NCBI GenBank assembly: GCA_012837965.1
Contig: DUQF01000031.1
Span: 1-64,000, forward strand
Source: Clostridiales bacterium
GTDB taxonomy: Bacteria > Bacillota > Clostridia > Christensenellales > Aristaeellaceae
Length of the DNA stretch: 64,000 bases
Direction: 5' to 3'
Below the pieces are notes generated by a model. The model worked only from the letters and a program-made list of their open reading frames with translations, did no database searches and had not been told where the DNA came from. Of the stretch, positions 25,149-33,658 are shown in pieces (positions within the stretch are counted from its first letter, which is position 1; every line of letters begins with the position of its first letter). The position numbers and the translations under genes were made by a program.

Positions 25149-25176
25149 AAAAAGGCATAAAAATCATGCCTTTTTT
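25149..25176. terminator. terminator downstream of ftsZ
   Basis: AAAAAAGGCAT (25150-25160) pairs with ATGCCTTTTTT (25168-25178), a symmetrical hairpin with T-runs on both strands. It separates ftsZ from the gcv operon. A TATAAT -10 box for gcvT lies just after it on the minus strand (25145-25140), with only a poor -35 inside the hairpin. Confidence 0.75.
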
Positions 25177-25191
25177 GTGTTATTAGTTCTT

Positions 25192-26535
25192 TTATTTTTT
25201 GGCTCGGCGCAGATAGGCAGGAACGCCCAAATCGTCCTTTTCACTATCATGGCTTTGCATGGGGTCTGCAGTCCTGACAACCGGCTGTTGCACAGGCGGC
25301 ACATTGCCATAGGGCTGTTGCGGCATTGGCTGCTGACCTGCGGGTTGAGGCTGAGAGTAAGGCTGTGGATAGCTTGGCGTCATGGGCCTTTGTACGTTGG
25401 GAAACAAGCCCGCGCTCTGGTCATAATCTGGCTGGAAACCGGCAGAATATCCGGCATCAGACTGACTCGCTGGCTGCATTAACCGGTCTTCGTAAGGGTT
25501 ATATCCAGCATTAACGGCGCCATAGGGCACAGCAGGACGTTGCTCCTTGTCCCGCTTGCGGTTGAAAGGAACTTTTTCAAAACCGGTGGCAATCACAGTA
25601 ATACGCACCTCATCCTTCAGACTCTCATCTACACCGGCGCCAAAAATAATATTGGCATTGGGATCGGCGGCCTGCTGAATACGGTTGGCCGCTTCGTTAA
25701 TTTCAATGATGCCCATATCCTTGTTGCCGGTAATATTGATAAGCACCGCATGCGCCCCGTCAATCTTGGTTTCAAGCAGCGGGCTTGAAATGGCATTGTT
25801 CGCAGCATCCTGCATTTTGTTTTCACCCTTGCCAACACCAATGCCGATATGCGCCATGCCGCCTGATTCCATAACCGTTCTTACGTCGGCAAAGTCAAGG
25901 TTGATGGTTGCAGGCAGGGCAATCAAGTCGGAAATGCCCTGAACGCCTTGACGGAGTACGTCGTCGGCAACCCTAAAGGCTTCCAGCATGGAGGTGCCTT
26001 TACTGACCACTTCAAGCAAGCGGTCATTAGGAATGACAACCAAGGTATCGACATGTTCTTTGAGGTTGTCGATGCCCATTTCAGCATTTTTCATGCGCTG
26101 AGCGCCCTCAAATTTGAAGGGCTTGGTCACCACTGCAATAGTCAGGCAGTTGAGCTGGCGGGCAACGCTAGCAATCACGGGAGCTGCACCCGTCCCCGTG
26201 CCACCGCCCATACCGGCAGTGACAAAAACAAGGTCGGCCCCTTCTAAGGCTTCAACCAAATCCTGTTTGCTTTCATCTGCGGCCCGCTTGCCGATTTCCG
26301 GTACTGCGCCCGCCCCTAAACCTTTGGTGATTTTTTCACCGATTTGAATCTTGACATCAGCCTTAGAAGCGCTAAGCGCCTGCACATCAGTATTGACGGC
26401 AATAAACTGCACGCCTTTTATTCCAGCATCAACCATGCGGTTGACCGCATTGGAGCCACCACCGCCACAACCCACAATTTTAATGGATGCATGGTTGTTT
26501 TGCGCCGCTGCGGCTCCAGACTTAACTTCTAACAT
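25192..26535 (-). CDS. ftsZ: cell division protein FtsZ
   Basis: This 447-residue tubulin-like GTPase polymerises into the division ring. The GTP-binding signature GGGTGTG is at 110-116, the N-terminal [14 protein letters not shown] at 21-34, and the T7-loop region is NLDFADV. After about residue 330 there is an unusually long linker rich in proline, glutamine and tyrosine (about 100 residues, with repeated QP and YP pairs). The C-terminal peptide [13 protein letters not shown] corresponds to the conserved FtsA/SepF-binding tail. It follows ftsA by 27 bases. Confidence 0.96.
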   Translation of the reverse strand: MLEVKSGAAAAQNNHASIKIVGCGGGGSNAVNRMVDAGIKGVQFIAVNTDVQALSASKADVKIQIGEKITKGLGAGAVPEIGKRAADESKQDLVEALEGADLVFVTAGMGGGTGTGAAPVIASVARQLNCLTIAVVTKPFKFEGAQRMKNAEMGIDNLKEHVDTLVVIPNDRLLEVVSKGTSMLEAFRVADDVLRQGVQGISDLIALPATINLDFADVRTVMESGGMAHIGIGVGKGENKMQDAANNAISSPLLETKIDGAHAVLINITGNKDMGIIEINEAANRIQQAADPNANIIFGAGVDESLKDEVRITVIATGFEKVPFNRKRDKEQRPAVPYGAVNAGYNPYEDRLMQPASQSDAGYSAGFQPDYDQSAGLFPNVQRPMTPSYPQPYSQPQPAGQQPMPQQPYGNVPPVQQPVVRTADPMQSHDSEKDDLGVPAYLRRAKK

Positions 26536-26562
26536 GTTGTCCCTCCTATGAGTAATGATGAA

Positions 26563-27738
26563 TCAGCCGCCAAACAAGCGCCTGAAGAAAGAAGCAATAA
26601 CGCCCTGTGTTTCTCCGTCTTGCTGGCTATCGGCCACCAAATTTACAAGACCAAGAGAGCTGGTATAAATCGGGCTGTTCATCTTTTGTGATTTAGGCTG
26701 CAAGGGACGAAGCGGTCGCCCGAGCTGTCCGCTGACATATTGGAAAGAACCATCGTTGATGGCCAAGCCTCCACCTGTCATATACATGACCGACCACCGG
26801 CTTAAGCGCACGAGGCCATCGTCCAAAGCTTTGTCGATTTCTTCACACAGTTCGTCGATACGGGGAAGAAGCACTTCCTCTACCTTTTCACGCTGGAAGG
26901 TAACAACCCGCTGATTGTCGATAATGACTTCAAAAGCGGCTTGCGTGTCCTTTGCATCAAAGCGGTAGCTGCGCTTGAGCGTTTCCGCTGCCTCCAGCGG
27001 AATTTCAAGCCCGTAAGCAAGATCAGCCGCAATGTGTCCGCCGCCAATTGGGACAGTTTTCATGGACACTACGGCATCGCCTTCCACAATCATTACATCA
27101 GTACATAGGTAGCCAATGTCGATGAGGGCGGAAACCTTGTCCCGCTCATCCTGGGGAATATATAACATACACTGCCCCACCGGGGTAGAATAAACGCCAG
27201 AAAGCCTGCGCCCATTTTGTTCAAGCAGCTTGCCAATTTCATCGATAAAGACCTGATCGGCCTTGGCAAAAGCCACCATGGCGGAAATTTCGCTACCGGG
27301 TACGTTAAGCGGGTCGAAAGTGTGCTTGCCCTGATCCACAGAGAACCAGGCAACGTCACGGTTAATAGGCAAACCTTCTTTGTGCTGGATACTTTGCTCG
27401 GCCTTATCAAACAGGGCGTTAATCTCCTTCATAGTCACCCGAGGAGAAACGCCTTGAATTTGGACACTTTCACGGGTCGCATATACTTGGGTAAAGGTGG
27501 CGGGAACGCCTAAGTAAATCTTATTTGCCCTGACCCTGGCCTGCTCCTCGGCTCTGCGAATCACTTCGCCCATCTTTGCATATAGTTCGGCAGGGTTATT
27601 CCAGTTGAGTCCCGAATAGCCATCGTACCTTACGCTGCCCATGCCTAAAATATCGGTGCGCGCACCAACACCGCTTTGGGCAACGGTGGCCACAATTTTG
27701 CTGGTACCCACATCGATCACCATGATCGTGTTTCTCAT
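26563..27738 (-). CDS. ftsA: cell division protein FtsA
   Basis: This 391-residue actin-like ATPase tethers FtsZ to the membrane. Phosphate-binding motifs are VIDVGTSKIVATVA near the N-terminus, ALIDIGYLCTDVMIVEG (about 200-216) and MYMTGGGLAIND (about 325-336). The C-terminus VIASFFRRLFGG is the amphipathic membrane-targeting helix. ATG 27738 is 8 bases after AGAGG; a TTG three codons earlier is less well placed. It forms an operon with ftsZ. Confidence 0.92.
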   Translation of the reverse strand: MRNTIMVIDVGTSKIVATVAQSGVGARTDILGMGSVRYDGYSGLNWNNPAELYAKMGEVIRRAEEQARVRANKIYLGVPATFTQVYATRESVQIQGVSPRVTMKEINALFDKAEQSIQHKEGLPINRDVAWFSVDQGKHTFDPLNVPGSEISAMVAFAKADQVFIDEIGKLLEQNGRRLSGVYSTPVGQCMLYIPQDERDKVSALIDIGYLCTDVMIVEGDAVVSMKTVPIGGGHIAADLAYGLEIPLEAAETLKRSYRFDAKDTQAAFEVIIDNQRVVTFQREKVEEVLLPRIDELCEEIDKALDDGLVRLSRWSVMYMTGGGLAINDGSFQYVSGQLGRPLRPLQPKSQKMNSPIYTSSLGLVNLVADSQQDGETQGVIASFFRRLFGG

Positions 27739-27811
27739 GCTTGTCAACCTCTTTCTTCCTGACGGAATAGACGTACACGCCGCAAACTGCTCTGCGCAAC
27801 ATATTTGCTAT

Positions 27812-27840
27812 ATTTTAACCTTTTTTTTAAGAATTATCAA
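27812..27840 (-). promoter_or_regulatory. promoter of ftsA-ftsZ
   Basis: On the minus strand TTGATA (27840-27835) and TAAAAT (27817-27812) are 17 bp apart, about 75 bases before ftsA. The rest of the 250-base gap to the next gene is AT-rich and shows nothing else that I can support. Confidence 0.65.
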
Positions 27841-27988
27841 CCCTTTTTCGTTTTTGTACAACAATTCCTGGCAAATCAAACAGCAAATGAAGCGATATGC
27901 AGAAAAATCTTTCTTTTTCATGCAAAAAAAGTAACAAAATGGATACAATCCGCTTAACTTCTTACCTGAACCATTTTTATTTGAATAA

Positions 27989-28450
27989 TCATAGATGGAG
28001 CTCGTAAACATTCCTCTCATTCTCTTTAATCAGTTTAAAGCCGTATTTGATAGCAATGTGTTTTGTAACTTCATGATTGGGGTCACATTCCAACACCAAA
28101 GAAGAAATATCACTGTTTTGTTGGGCAAACTTGATTAACTGTTTCGTCACTTCGCTGGCAATACCTCCACCCCATAATCTGTCGCTTATAATCCAACCGA
28201 TTTCATATTTGCCTGTATCATATTGATGAAAAATCACATGACCTACGACGCTGCCGTTTTCTTTTAATTCCAAGGCCCAAACAAGCGGATTTTCACACAG
28301 TCCGTATTGGATGATAAAATTATTCGTTTCAGCGTAAGTAAATGGAGGTTCAACAAACTTCATTACTTCCGGATTGCTTAATACCTTATACAAATCATCC
28401 ACATCGCTTAAATGGAATTTGCGTATAATACATCGCCGAGTTTCTATCAT
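27989..28450 (-). CDS. GNAT family N-acetyltransferase
   Basis: This 153-residue acetyltransferase begins IETRRCIIRKFHLSDVDDLY, typical of RimJ/RimL-like GNATs. The acetyl-CoA site lies around EIGWIISDRLWGGGIASEV (about 90-108, W-G-x-G-I/Y-A-x-E type), followed by DPNHEVTKHIAIKYGF. ATG 28450 has TTAGAGG 9 bases upstream; the open frame reaches 37 codons further without family similarity. Its substrate is unknown. Confidence 0.8.
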   Translation of the reverse strand: MIETRRCIIRKFHLSDVDDLYKVLSNPEVMKFVEPPFTYAETNNFIIQYGLCENPLVWALELKENGSVVGHVIFHQYDTGKYEIGWIISDRLWGGGIASEVTKQLIKFAQQNSDISSLVLECDPNHEVTKHIAIKYGFKLIKENERNVYELHL

Positions 28451-28547
28451 ATTTAACTTGCCTCTAAGTTTGTCCCTGCAAAATGATATTATTTCTATCA
28501 CAGGACAGTTTGAGCCTATTTCATAGAACTGGCCTTTTGTAGCAAAC

Positions 28548-28584
28548 GAAAAAAACCGCAAGATTATGTTGTTCTTGCAGTTTT
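28548..28584 (-). terminator. terminator of the antiporter/PII-like operon
   Basis: On the minus strand AACTGCAAGA (28582-28573) pairs with TCTTGCGGTT (28563-28554), followed by TTTTTTCG. It lies 35 bases after the PII-like gene. Confidence 0.7.
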
Positions 28585-28618
28585 ATCAGTGTAAAGCCGC
28601 CAGCTCCAATAATGCTGG

Positions 28619-28957
28619 TTAAATGCCGTAGACATTATTAACCGGAACAGTAAACATCATCCCGACACCCGGCTTATCGATATCGCCTAAAATACGACAT
28701 ACCGATTCAACAGCCTTGGTCAACACGTCTTCATTGTCAATAACGGTAAATATGGTCTTATTGTATGGCTTTGCATTGTCTAGGAACAAACGTATCGAAC
28801 CGAAAAGAGGTTGGTTGCCTTGACCGCTGTTGGCAATGGCAGAGCCCATACCTTGGCTATCCAATATAGTTGCTCCCTTTACACCGATATCGACAAAACT
28901 GTCCAAAATATCATCAAGATACCTTGTTTCATTTAAGACTATAAACAGAACATTCAT
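28619..28957 (-). CDS. PII-like signalling protein
   Basis: This 112-residue protein resembles the trimeric PII/GlnB-like fold: an N-terminal strand MNVLFIVLNE, helix YLDDILDSFVDIGV, strand ATILDSQG, a variable loop (about 40-60, GMGSAIANSGQGNQ), strand KTIFTVIDNED, helix VLTKAVESVCRILG and a C-terminal strand GMMFTVPVNNVYG. It lacks the GlnB uridylylation tyrosine motif, so it is not classical GlnB. It lies 17 bases after a cation/proton antiporter gene and probably binds and controls it, in the way SbtB or other PII-like proteins control their transporters. That role is inferred from position. Confidence 0.7.
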   Translation of the reverse strand: MNVLFIVLNETRYLDDILDSFVDIGVKGATILDSQGMGSAIANSGQGNQPLFGSIRLFLDNAKPYNKTIFTVIDNEDVLTKAVESVCRILGDIDKPGVGMMFTVPVNNVYGI

Positions 28958-28974
28958 TTTTCTACCTCCAAATA

Positions 28975-30180
28975 TTAAGCGGGAATTTGCTTTTCCTTTT
29001 GGCTTTTTAGCGCACCATTCTCTTCACCGGCTCGCTGGATAGCAATCTTAGCCAAAATAGGTCCGACAATTTCATAGACAAGAACACTGAACAAGATGAC
29101 AGTAATGATAGCTTCGCTGAATGCCGGCAATTCTCTTGCTACAATCATCGATAGACCAATAGAAATGCCGCCCTGCGTCAACAAGCTCATGCCAAGATAC
29201 TTTGTTACTTTCTTGGGCGCTTTTACTTGCTTGGCGCCAAAAGTCGCACCGATAATTTTACCGGCAGCTCTGGCAAAAATATAACTAATACCGAGAATCC
29301 CGACCTTGGATAGTATGCTTAAATCCAAACCGGCCCCGGCAAGGGTAAAAAAGAGTAAGTTGATAGGGGGTGTGAAGTCTCCGATGAGGTTAAATACACG
29401 ATTGGCGTTTTGTAGCACGTTCATCATCACGCCACCCATCATCATACAGGTAAGCAACGGCGAAAACTTTAAAAAGTTTGCCGCGCCTGTTCCCAGCAAA
29501 ATAAACCCCCACGCCAAGGAAAGCATTTCATCTCTATTCCTCATCCTATGCGAAAAAAAGCTTAAGATGGCGCCAAGCAAACCGCCAAGCAAAAGTGAAC
29601 CGATAATTTCATAGAGCGGCGCCCAGATAATCTGGAAAAGAGAGAAAGTTTCCGCTCCGCTTGTCAGCCTGACAATGGACATGGATATACCAAAAACCAT
29701 GATGCCCAAAGCATCGTCGATGGCGACCACAGGTAAAATTGTGCGTACAAGAGGCCCTTGCGCCCTCAGTTCCCTGACAACCATTAGAATACCGGCCGGT
29801 GCCGTAGCGGCCGACATGCTTGCGATGATCAAGCTGAATTCAAAGGGCTGCCCCATGATTACAAACATGACAAAGAAAACGACAACCAAGGCGCCTATCA
29901 CTTCGGCAACCGTAATGAGCATAATCTCTTTTCCCGTCTTTTTGATATCAGAAAGGAGAAACTCACTACCAATGCTAAACGCGATAGCGGCAAGAGCTAT
30001 TTCGCTAATGATTCCAAGACCTTGCATTTCACCCTTCGAAAGCAAATCGATAAAAGAAGGTCCTATCAATAAGCCCGCCACAATATAGCCTGAAACATTG
30101 GGCAATTTAACCAAGTTTGCCAATTTTCCGCCAACAAGACCCACGAGAATGACTATGCTTAATTTAAAAAGTAAACCCAA
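28975..30180 (-). CDS. cation:proton antiporter (CPA2/KefB-type)
   Basis: This 401-residue membrane protein has about 12 hydrophobic segments of the Na+/H+ exchanger fold. Family features are the N-terminal KLPNVSGYIVAGLLIGPSF (about 26-44), and TAPAGILMVVRELRAQGP followed by VAIDDALGIMVFG with the transport-site aspartates (about 140-165). It has no C-terminal TrkA-N domain; the separate PII-like gene downstream may fill that regulatory place. TTG 30180 is the likely start, after GGAGGTGGGG. It exchanges Na+ or K+ for H+ at the membrane. Confidence 0.85.
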   Translation of the reverse strand: MGLLFKLSIVILVGLVGGKLANLVKLPNVSGYIVAGLLIGPSFIDLLSKGEMQGLGIISEIALAAIAFSIGSEFLLSDIKKTGKEIMLITVAEVIGALVVVFFVMFVIMGQPFEFSLIIASMSAATAPAGILMVVRELRAQGPLVRTILPVVAIDDALGIMVFGISMSIVRLTSGAETFSLFQIIWAPLYEIIGSLLLGGLLGAILSFFSHRMRNRDEMLSLAWGFILLGTGAANFLKFSPLLTCMMMGGVMMNVLQNANRVFNLIGDFTPPINLLFFTLAGAGLDLSILSKVGILGISYIFARAAGKIIGATFGAKQVKAPKKVTKYLGMSLLTQGGISIGLSMIVARELPAFSEAIITVILFSVLVYEIVGPILAKIAIQRAGEENGALKSQKEKQIPA

Positions 30181-30216
30181 TTAAAACCCCACCTCCACCC
30201 ATTTTCTACAGCATAT

Positions 30217-30246
30217 ATTATACACTATATTAACTAAATATGCCAA
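30217..30246 (-). promoter_or_regulatory. promoter of the antiporter operon
   Basis: On the minus strand TTGGCA (30246-30241) and TATAAT (30222-30217) have an 18-bp spacer, about 35 bases before the antiporter start. Confidence 0.65.
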
Positions 30247-30283
30247 TACAATTACTACCTTTTTTAGGTTTTTTGGTATCATA

Positions 30284-31048
30284 TTACTTTTTAGGCATAT
30301 TACCGTTTTTTCCATCAAAACTGTTCTTGATATAAGTATCATAAGAATGCCCAGGCACCTCATCACATAAGTGTAAAAGAGTCATTGCGTAGTTGTCCGT
30401 ATTATCCGCTTCGAAAATAAGATATTCATATTGATTCAGTAAATAGGCAAGTAATTTCAGAGAAAACTTTTGAAAACCTGCTTGGTCCTTCCCACACACA
30501 TAGGCTATTTCGTTTTCCTCGATATAAGCAAAATTCCTTGGTTCATCCTTATCATATAAGACAGTGGCCGGTAAAATGTCTATAAACTCTTTAAACGACA
30601 AGGTTAGCGGACTTATATGTTCATGCGTTTCTTTGAAACGAGCAAACAATTGATTAGAAAAATTATTTCTCTCTTTGCCGCTTTTGGTTATTCCAAGTCC
30701 CTCCTCCAACTTAATGACATTCATTGAACCATGATTAAAATGAGCCCTTTCGACAACCATTTCATAACATTTTCTCTTTAACTCAAAACCTGCGAAAATT
30801 AGCTTTTCCACAACATCCTTTTTAGATGAAGGCAACATTACTTGAAGCGGAACAGTCAGTTGAGAAGACAACATTTTAAAAGCGTAGGCACTCTCTTGAT
30901 TGCATAAATCATCGATCGACAAATCCAAATAGGCGTTCCTTCCGTGTGCGTGGTTCTTATATATCTGAATTATAGCAACAAGTGTTCCTTGGCGGTAAAT
31001 AGTTAAACAGTTCCCATCCAGTTTGCATTCAATGCCTATATGTCTCAC
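30284..31048 (-). CDS. hypothetical protein, possibly degenerate GNAT-like
   Basis: I do not firmly recognise this 254-residue protein. Its first 110 residues could be a GNAT-like half (YLDLSIDD strand, helix, then SSKKDVVEKLIFAGFELKRKCYEM, resembling the E-K-x-GF end of acetyltransferases). The second half (FKEFIDILPATVLYD...NFAYIEENEIAYVCG) resembles the C-terminal half of two-domain GNATs. The start is uncertain: GTG 31048 lies almost on top of the only ribosome-like site (AAAGAGG). No membrane segments are seen. It stands alone between the antiporter promoter and a gene-poor gap. Confidence 0.45.
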   Translation of the reverse strand: MRHIGIECKLDGNCLTIYRQGTLVAIIQIYKNHAHGRNAYLDLSIDDLCNQESAYAFKMLSSQLTVPLQVMLPSSKKDVVEKLIFAGFELKRKCYEMVVERAHFNHGSMNVIKLEEGLGITKSGKERNNFSNQLFARFKETHEHISPLTLSFKEFIDILPATVLYDKDEPRNFAYIEENEIAYVCGKDQAGFQKFSLKLLAYLLNQYEYLIFEADNTDNYAMTLLHLCDEVPGHSYDTYIKNSFDGKNGNMPKK

Positions 31049-31134
31049 CTCTTTTTATAAAACAAATTTGTCCGGCTCTCCTGCCCAGTCAAAAAACTTG
31101 GGGCATTCCCAAAAGCGGTTTCCCTTCTTGTACT

Positions 31135-31300
31135 ATACGCATTTTTCTGATAACAGGCAATCTTTCAGCAGAACGATATCCTTAGAATAATATGCCCTCT
31201 CCATTCAAAAACCTAAAGATTTGTAGTAAAAAATCACAAGATCAATTTGTTTCTTGTAGTTCCGAACCATGAACCGAATATGGGCCACATGTTGCGCCAC
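31135..31300 (-). pseudogene. possible acetyltransferase remnant in a 266-base gap
   Basis: On the minus strand a frame reads RNYKKQIDLVIFYYKSLGF, a stop (TGA at about 31202), then MERAYYSKDIVLLK. The order of an asparagine, a helix, FYKSLGF and then a Y-KDI strand is how many GNAT proteins end, so this may be the decayed tail of one. The piece is short and has a stop inside, so the call is weak. Nothing else is visible between 31049 and 31314. Confidence 0.25.
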
Positions 31301-31314
31301 GCCAAGTGTATTTT

Positions 31315-31953
31315 TTACTTTTTAGCTGTTATTTCAAAAAGAACGCAGGTGTATTTTTCACCTTGATAGCTATAAGAAAACTCATTTTCATCTATATCAG
31401 TTTTTGAATAATTGGTTAATATTTCTTCTAGTTCTTTTTTGGTTGTGTAGTGGTGAGGGACGTTTTCTTCCCCTTCTCTTCCGCCAAGCTTTGTCCCCGG
31501 TTCTATCATTTCCCCGATTGCGTAGCTTGCATCCTTTGTAGAAAGAATGTCAAAAAATAACCGTCCACCAGGCCTAAGTACTCGATGTATTTCAGATAAG
31601 GTATTTTGAATGCTGTAAAATTTCTGATGATGAATGGTTGATAGGCATATGACTGCGTCAAACACACGATCTTGAAAGGGCAGATTGTCCATGCTCCCCT
31701 TAACAACATTGATTTGTGAATGATATTCTTTTGCTTTTTCCTTGAGAAAATCTAATTTTTTCAAATCAATATCCAAGGCAGTTACTTCCCAACCCAACGA
31801 TGCCATAAACAGTGATTTTTGTCCATATCCGCACCCTAAGTCAAGAATTTTTATCTTTCCGCATTTTAAGAAACTATCAATAAAAGCTCTAAACGAATCA
31901 GAAAAGCTGAGTCCTTTTACTCCAAACATTTCTACTACTTCTAAATGTTCCAC
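31315..31953 (-). CDS. class I SAM-dependent methyltransferase
   Basis: This 212-residue enzyme has a Rossmann-like methyltransferase fold. The SAM-binding motif I is ILDLGCGYGQKS (about 34-45), motif II VTALDID (about 55-61), motif III GSMDNLPFQDRVFDAVICLST (about 84-104) and the post-motif region RVLRPGGRLFFDIL (about 121-134). This pattern matches the UbiE/Methyltransf_11 type. The substrate cannot be told. It begins at GTG 31953, 9 bases after AGGAGA, and lies just beyond the tRNA cluster. Confidence 0.8.
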   Translation of the reverse strand: MEHLEVVEMFGVKGLSFSDSFRAFIDSFLKCGKIKILDLGCGYGQKSLFMASLGWEVTALDIDLKKLDFLKEKAKEYHSQINVVKGSMDNLPFQDRVFDAVICLSTIHHQKFYSIQNTLSEIHRVLRPGGRLFFDILSTKDASYAIGEMIEPGTKLGGREGEENVPHHYTTKKELEEILTNYSKTDIDENEFSYSYQGEKYTCVLFEITAKK

Positions 31954-32031
31954 TTTGTCTATCTCCTATTCGAATTACAACACATTGAACTGTTTCTTTG
32001 GCATTCATTTGAGTAATATTATCAACAATTC

Positions 32032-32070
32032 AAAAAAGACGACACAGGACGGTGTCCATTTTGTCGCCCT
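32032..32070 (-). terminator. terminator of the five-tRNA operon
   Basis: On the minus strand GGCGACA (32066-32060) pairs with TGTCGTC with nested GGACAC-type pairing, and is followed by TTTTTTGAATTG. It lies just after the tRNA-Cys gene. Confidence 0.6.
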
Positions 32071-32074
32071 TTGA

Positions 32075-32149
32075 TGGAGGCGCCATCCGGATTTGAACCG
32101 GAGCATAAAGATTTTGCAGACCTTCGCCTTACCACTTGGCTATGGCGCC
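32075..32149 (-). tRNA. tRNA-Cys (GCA)
   Basis: The minus strand folds as a cloverleaf with acceptor GGCGCCA, anticodon loop CTGCAAA (GCA) and TTCAAATC in the T loop. The CCA end is encoded. It is the last of five tandem tRNA genes. Confidence 0.95.
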
Positions 32150-32157
32150 CCTATGAA

Positions 32158-32233
32158 TGGAGCGGTAGACGGGGCTCGAACTCGCGACCTCCACCTTGGC
32201 AAGGTGGCGCTCTACCAACTGAGCTACTACCGC
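32158..32233 (-). tRNA. tRNA-Gly (GCC)
   Basis: The minus strand reads GCGGTAGTAGCTCAGTTGG with anticodon loop TTGCCAA (GCC), T loop GTTCGAGC and encoded CCA. Confidence 0.95.
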
Positions 32234-32238
32234 ACGCG

Positions 32239-32314
32239 TGGTGCCTTGGGGCGGAATCGAACCACCGACACGCAGATTTTCAGTCTGCTGCTCTACCGAC
32301 TGAGCTACCAAGGC
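32239..32314 (-). tRNA. tRNA-Phe (GAA)
   Basis: The acceptor GCCTTGG pairs with CCAAGGC, the anticodon loop is CTGAAAA (GAA), the T loop is GTTCGATT, and CCA is encoded. Confidence 0.95.
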
Positions 32315-32318
32315 ATAG

Positions 32319-32395
32319 TGGCGACCCGGAAGGGGCTCGAACCCTCGACCTCCAGCGTGACAGGCTGGCATTCTAACCAACTGAACTACCGGGCC
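32319..32395 (-). tRNA. tRNA-Asp (GTC)
   Basis: The acceptor GGCCCGG pairs with CCGGGTC, the anticodon loop is CTGTCAC (GTC), the T loop is GTTCGAGC, and CCA is encoded. Confidence 0.95.
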
Positions 32396-32398
32396 ACA

Positions 32399-32474
32399 TG
32401 GTGGGAGCAACAGGGCTCGAACCTGTGACCCCTTGCTTGTAAGGCAAGTGCTCTCCCAGCTGAGCTATGCTCCC
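32399..32474 (-). tRNA. tRNA-Val (TAC)
   Basis: The acceptor GGGAGCA pairs with TGCTCCC, the anticodon loop is CTTACAA (TAC), the T loop is GTTCGAGC, and CCA is encoded. It is the first gene of the tRNA operon. Confidence 0.95.
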
Positions 32475-32490
32475 CAAACGACGCTTGTAT

Positions 32491-32519
32491 ATTCTACAAG
32501 GCTTTTAAAGACTTGTCAA
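32491..32519 (-). promoter_or_regulatory. promoter of the tRNA operon
   Basis: On the minus strand TTGACA (32519-32514) and TAGAAT (32496-32491) are exactly 17 bp apart, 16 bases before tRNA-Val. A GC-rich CGTCG discriminator region follows the -10 box. Confidence 0.8.
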
Positions 32520-32650
32520 GCCCCAAAACTAAAGATTTTTCTTTATCCACAAAACTCGACAATTGTCAGGTTGTTTGCTTTTTTTATTAACCATTTTGTT
32601 TTATACCGGACAATTATGGCGTTGCTTATTCATAGCTTTTAGTGCTAACA

Positions 32651-32677
32651 AATAAAAGACCCTCGGCTGAGGGTCGA
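32651..32677 (-). terminator. terminator of rplM-rpsI
   Basis: On the minus strand GACCCTC (32675-32669) pairs with GAGGGTC (32664-32658), followed by TTTTATT, 15 bases after the rpsI stop. Confidence 0.85.
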
Positions 32678-32689
32678 ATTGATAATGGA

Positions 32690-33073
32690 TTACCGTTTAG
32701 AGAACTGCGGTGCACGGCGTGCGCCCTTGAGACCGTACTTTTTGCGTTCCTTCATACGGGGGTCGCGGGTCAGGAAACCGGCCTTCTTGAGGCTGCCCCG
32801 AAGTTCGGGGTTGGCTTTGCACAGCGCGCGGCTGATGCCATGGCGGATAGCGCCGGCCTGTCCGGTCAAACCGCCGCCATGTACGTTCACCAACACGTCA
32901 AAACCGGAAACGTTGGTCAGGTTGAGCGGCTGACGAACAGTCATCTTCAAGGTTTCCAAACCAAAATAATCATCAATATCACGACGATTGATTACGATAT
33001 TGCCTTCGCCCGGCACCAAACGGACACGGGCAACAGCCTTCTTGCGACGGCCTACAGCATGAAAAACAGACAT
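32690..33073 (-). CDS. rpsI: 30S ribosomal protein S9
   Basis: This 127-residue S9 protein binds 16S rRNA in the small-subunit head, and its basic tail reaches the P-site tRNA. It has the [15 protein letters not shown] start, the [19 protein letters not shown] centre and the closing PQFSKR, with the conserved C-terminal Lys-Arg. It follows rplM by 18 bases in the usual L13-S9 operon. Confidence 0.98.
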   Translation of the reverse strand: MSVFHAVGRRKKAVARVRLVPGEGNIVINRRDIDDYFGLETLKMTVRQPLNLTNVSGFDVLVNVHGGGLTGQAGAIRHGISRALCKANPELRGSLKKAGFLTRDPRMKERKKYGLKGARRAPQFSKR

Positions 33074-33091
33074 GTCTTACCTCTCCTCCTC

Positions 33092-33526
33092 TTATTTGCC
33101 AAAGGCAAGAAGCTCGGGCTTCTGCGCTTCATGGCTGTGTTCGCCACCGGCATAGACGTACAGCTTCTTTGCCATCCGGCGGCCCAAGGGACCCTTGGGC
33201 AGCATGCCGACAACTGCGTGTTTCACAACAAACTCGGGCTTTTCGGCCATGAGCTTGCGGTACTTGGTTTCTTTCAATCCACCCGGATAACCGGAGTGGC
33301 GGTAATAAGTTTTTTGATCAAGCTTCTTGCCGGTTAAAACGACCTTGGAAGCGTTAATAATAATCACATGGTCGCCCGTATCAACATGGGGCGTATAGGT
33401 TGGCTTATGCTTGCCGCGAAGAATGCTGGCAACATTGCTCGCCAAGCGGCCCAGCACCATGCCATCCGCATCAACAACAAACCACTTGCGCTCGACATTT
33501 TGCGCATTGGCCATAAACGTGTTCAA
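33092..33526 (-). CDS. rplM: 50S ribosomal protein L13
   Basis: This 144-residue L13 protein is an early-assembling large-subunit protein. It has [19 protein letters not shown] at the start, the [18 protein letters not shown] centre and [21 protein letters not shown] near the end. The best start is TTG 33526: AAGGAGG lies 8 bases before it, and [15 protein letters not shown] fits the family length. The upstream ATG at 33544 overlaps that ribosome site and would add six odd residues. Confidence 0.95.
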   Translation of the reverse strand: MNTFMANAQNVERKWFVVDADGMVLGRLASNVASILRGKHKPTYTPHVDTGDHVIIINASKVVLTGKKLDQKTYYRHSGYPGGLKETKYRKLMAEKPEFVVKHAVVGMLPKGPLGRRMAKKLYVYAGGEHSHEAQKPELLAFGK

Positions 33527-33544
33527 GTGATGTTCCTCCTTCAT

Positions 33545-33629
33545 AAACTATCTTGCTTGGCATGATGGTCGCATGCCTTGCCTTTGTTCCCCGCACCCGG
33601 GGCTATCGGAGTGCGTTGACGCAACCATG
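33545..33629 (-). promoter_or_regulatory. probable L13 leader (autoregulatory RNA)
   Basis: The minus-strand leader between the promoter and rplM can form GGTTGCGT/ACGCACTCC-type pairing, then GCCCCGGGTGCGGGG and a GCATGCGACCATCATGC hairpin just before the ribosome site. Many Firmicutes have an L13 leader motif here through which L13 controls its own operon. I could not align it to the published model, so the identity is inferred from location and hairpins. Confidence 0.45.
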
Positions 33630-33658
33630 AGTGTATATCTAAACGCCAGGCTTGTCAA
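33630..33658 (-). promoter_or_regulatory. promoter of rplM-rpsI
   Basis: On the minus strand TTGACA (33658-33653) and TACACT (33635-33630) have a 17-bp spacer, leaving a leader of about 100 bases. Confidence 0.75.

Noticed and set aside
25076..25191. Possible glycine riboswitch before gcvT
   Set aside because: The leader is too short and no tandem aptamer consensus is visible; only a terminator hairpin and a weak promoter are seen.
32071..32428. Plus-strand open frames of about 100 codons, with protein-like runs such as GARTRDLHLGKVALYQLSYY
   Set aside because: They are read through five tandem tRNA genes on the minus strand; such frames are common artefacts of tRNA clusters.
32642..33337. 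231-codon plus-strand frame
   Set aside because: It lies antisense to rpsI and rplM, which are certain genes, and has no ribosome site or family similarity.
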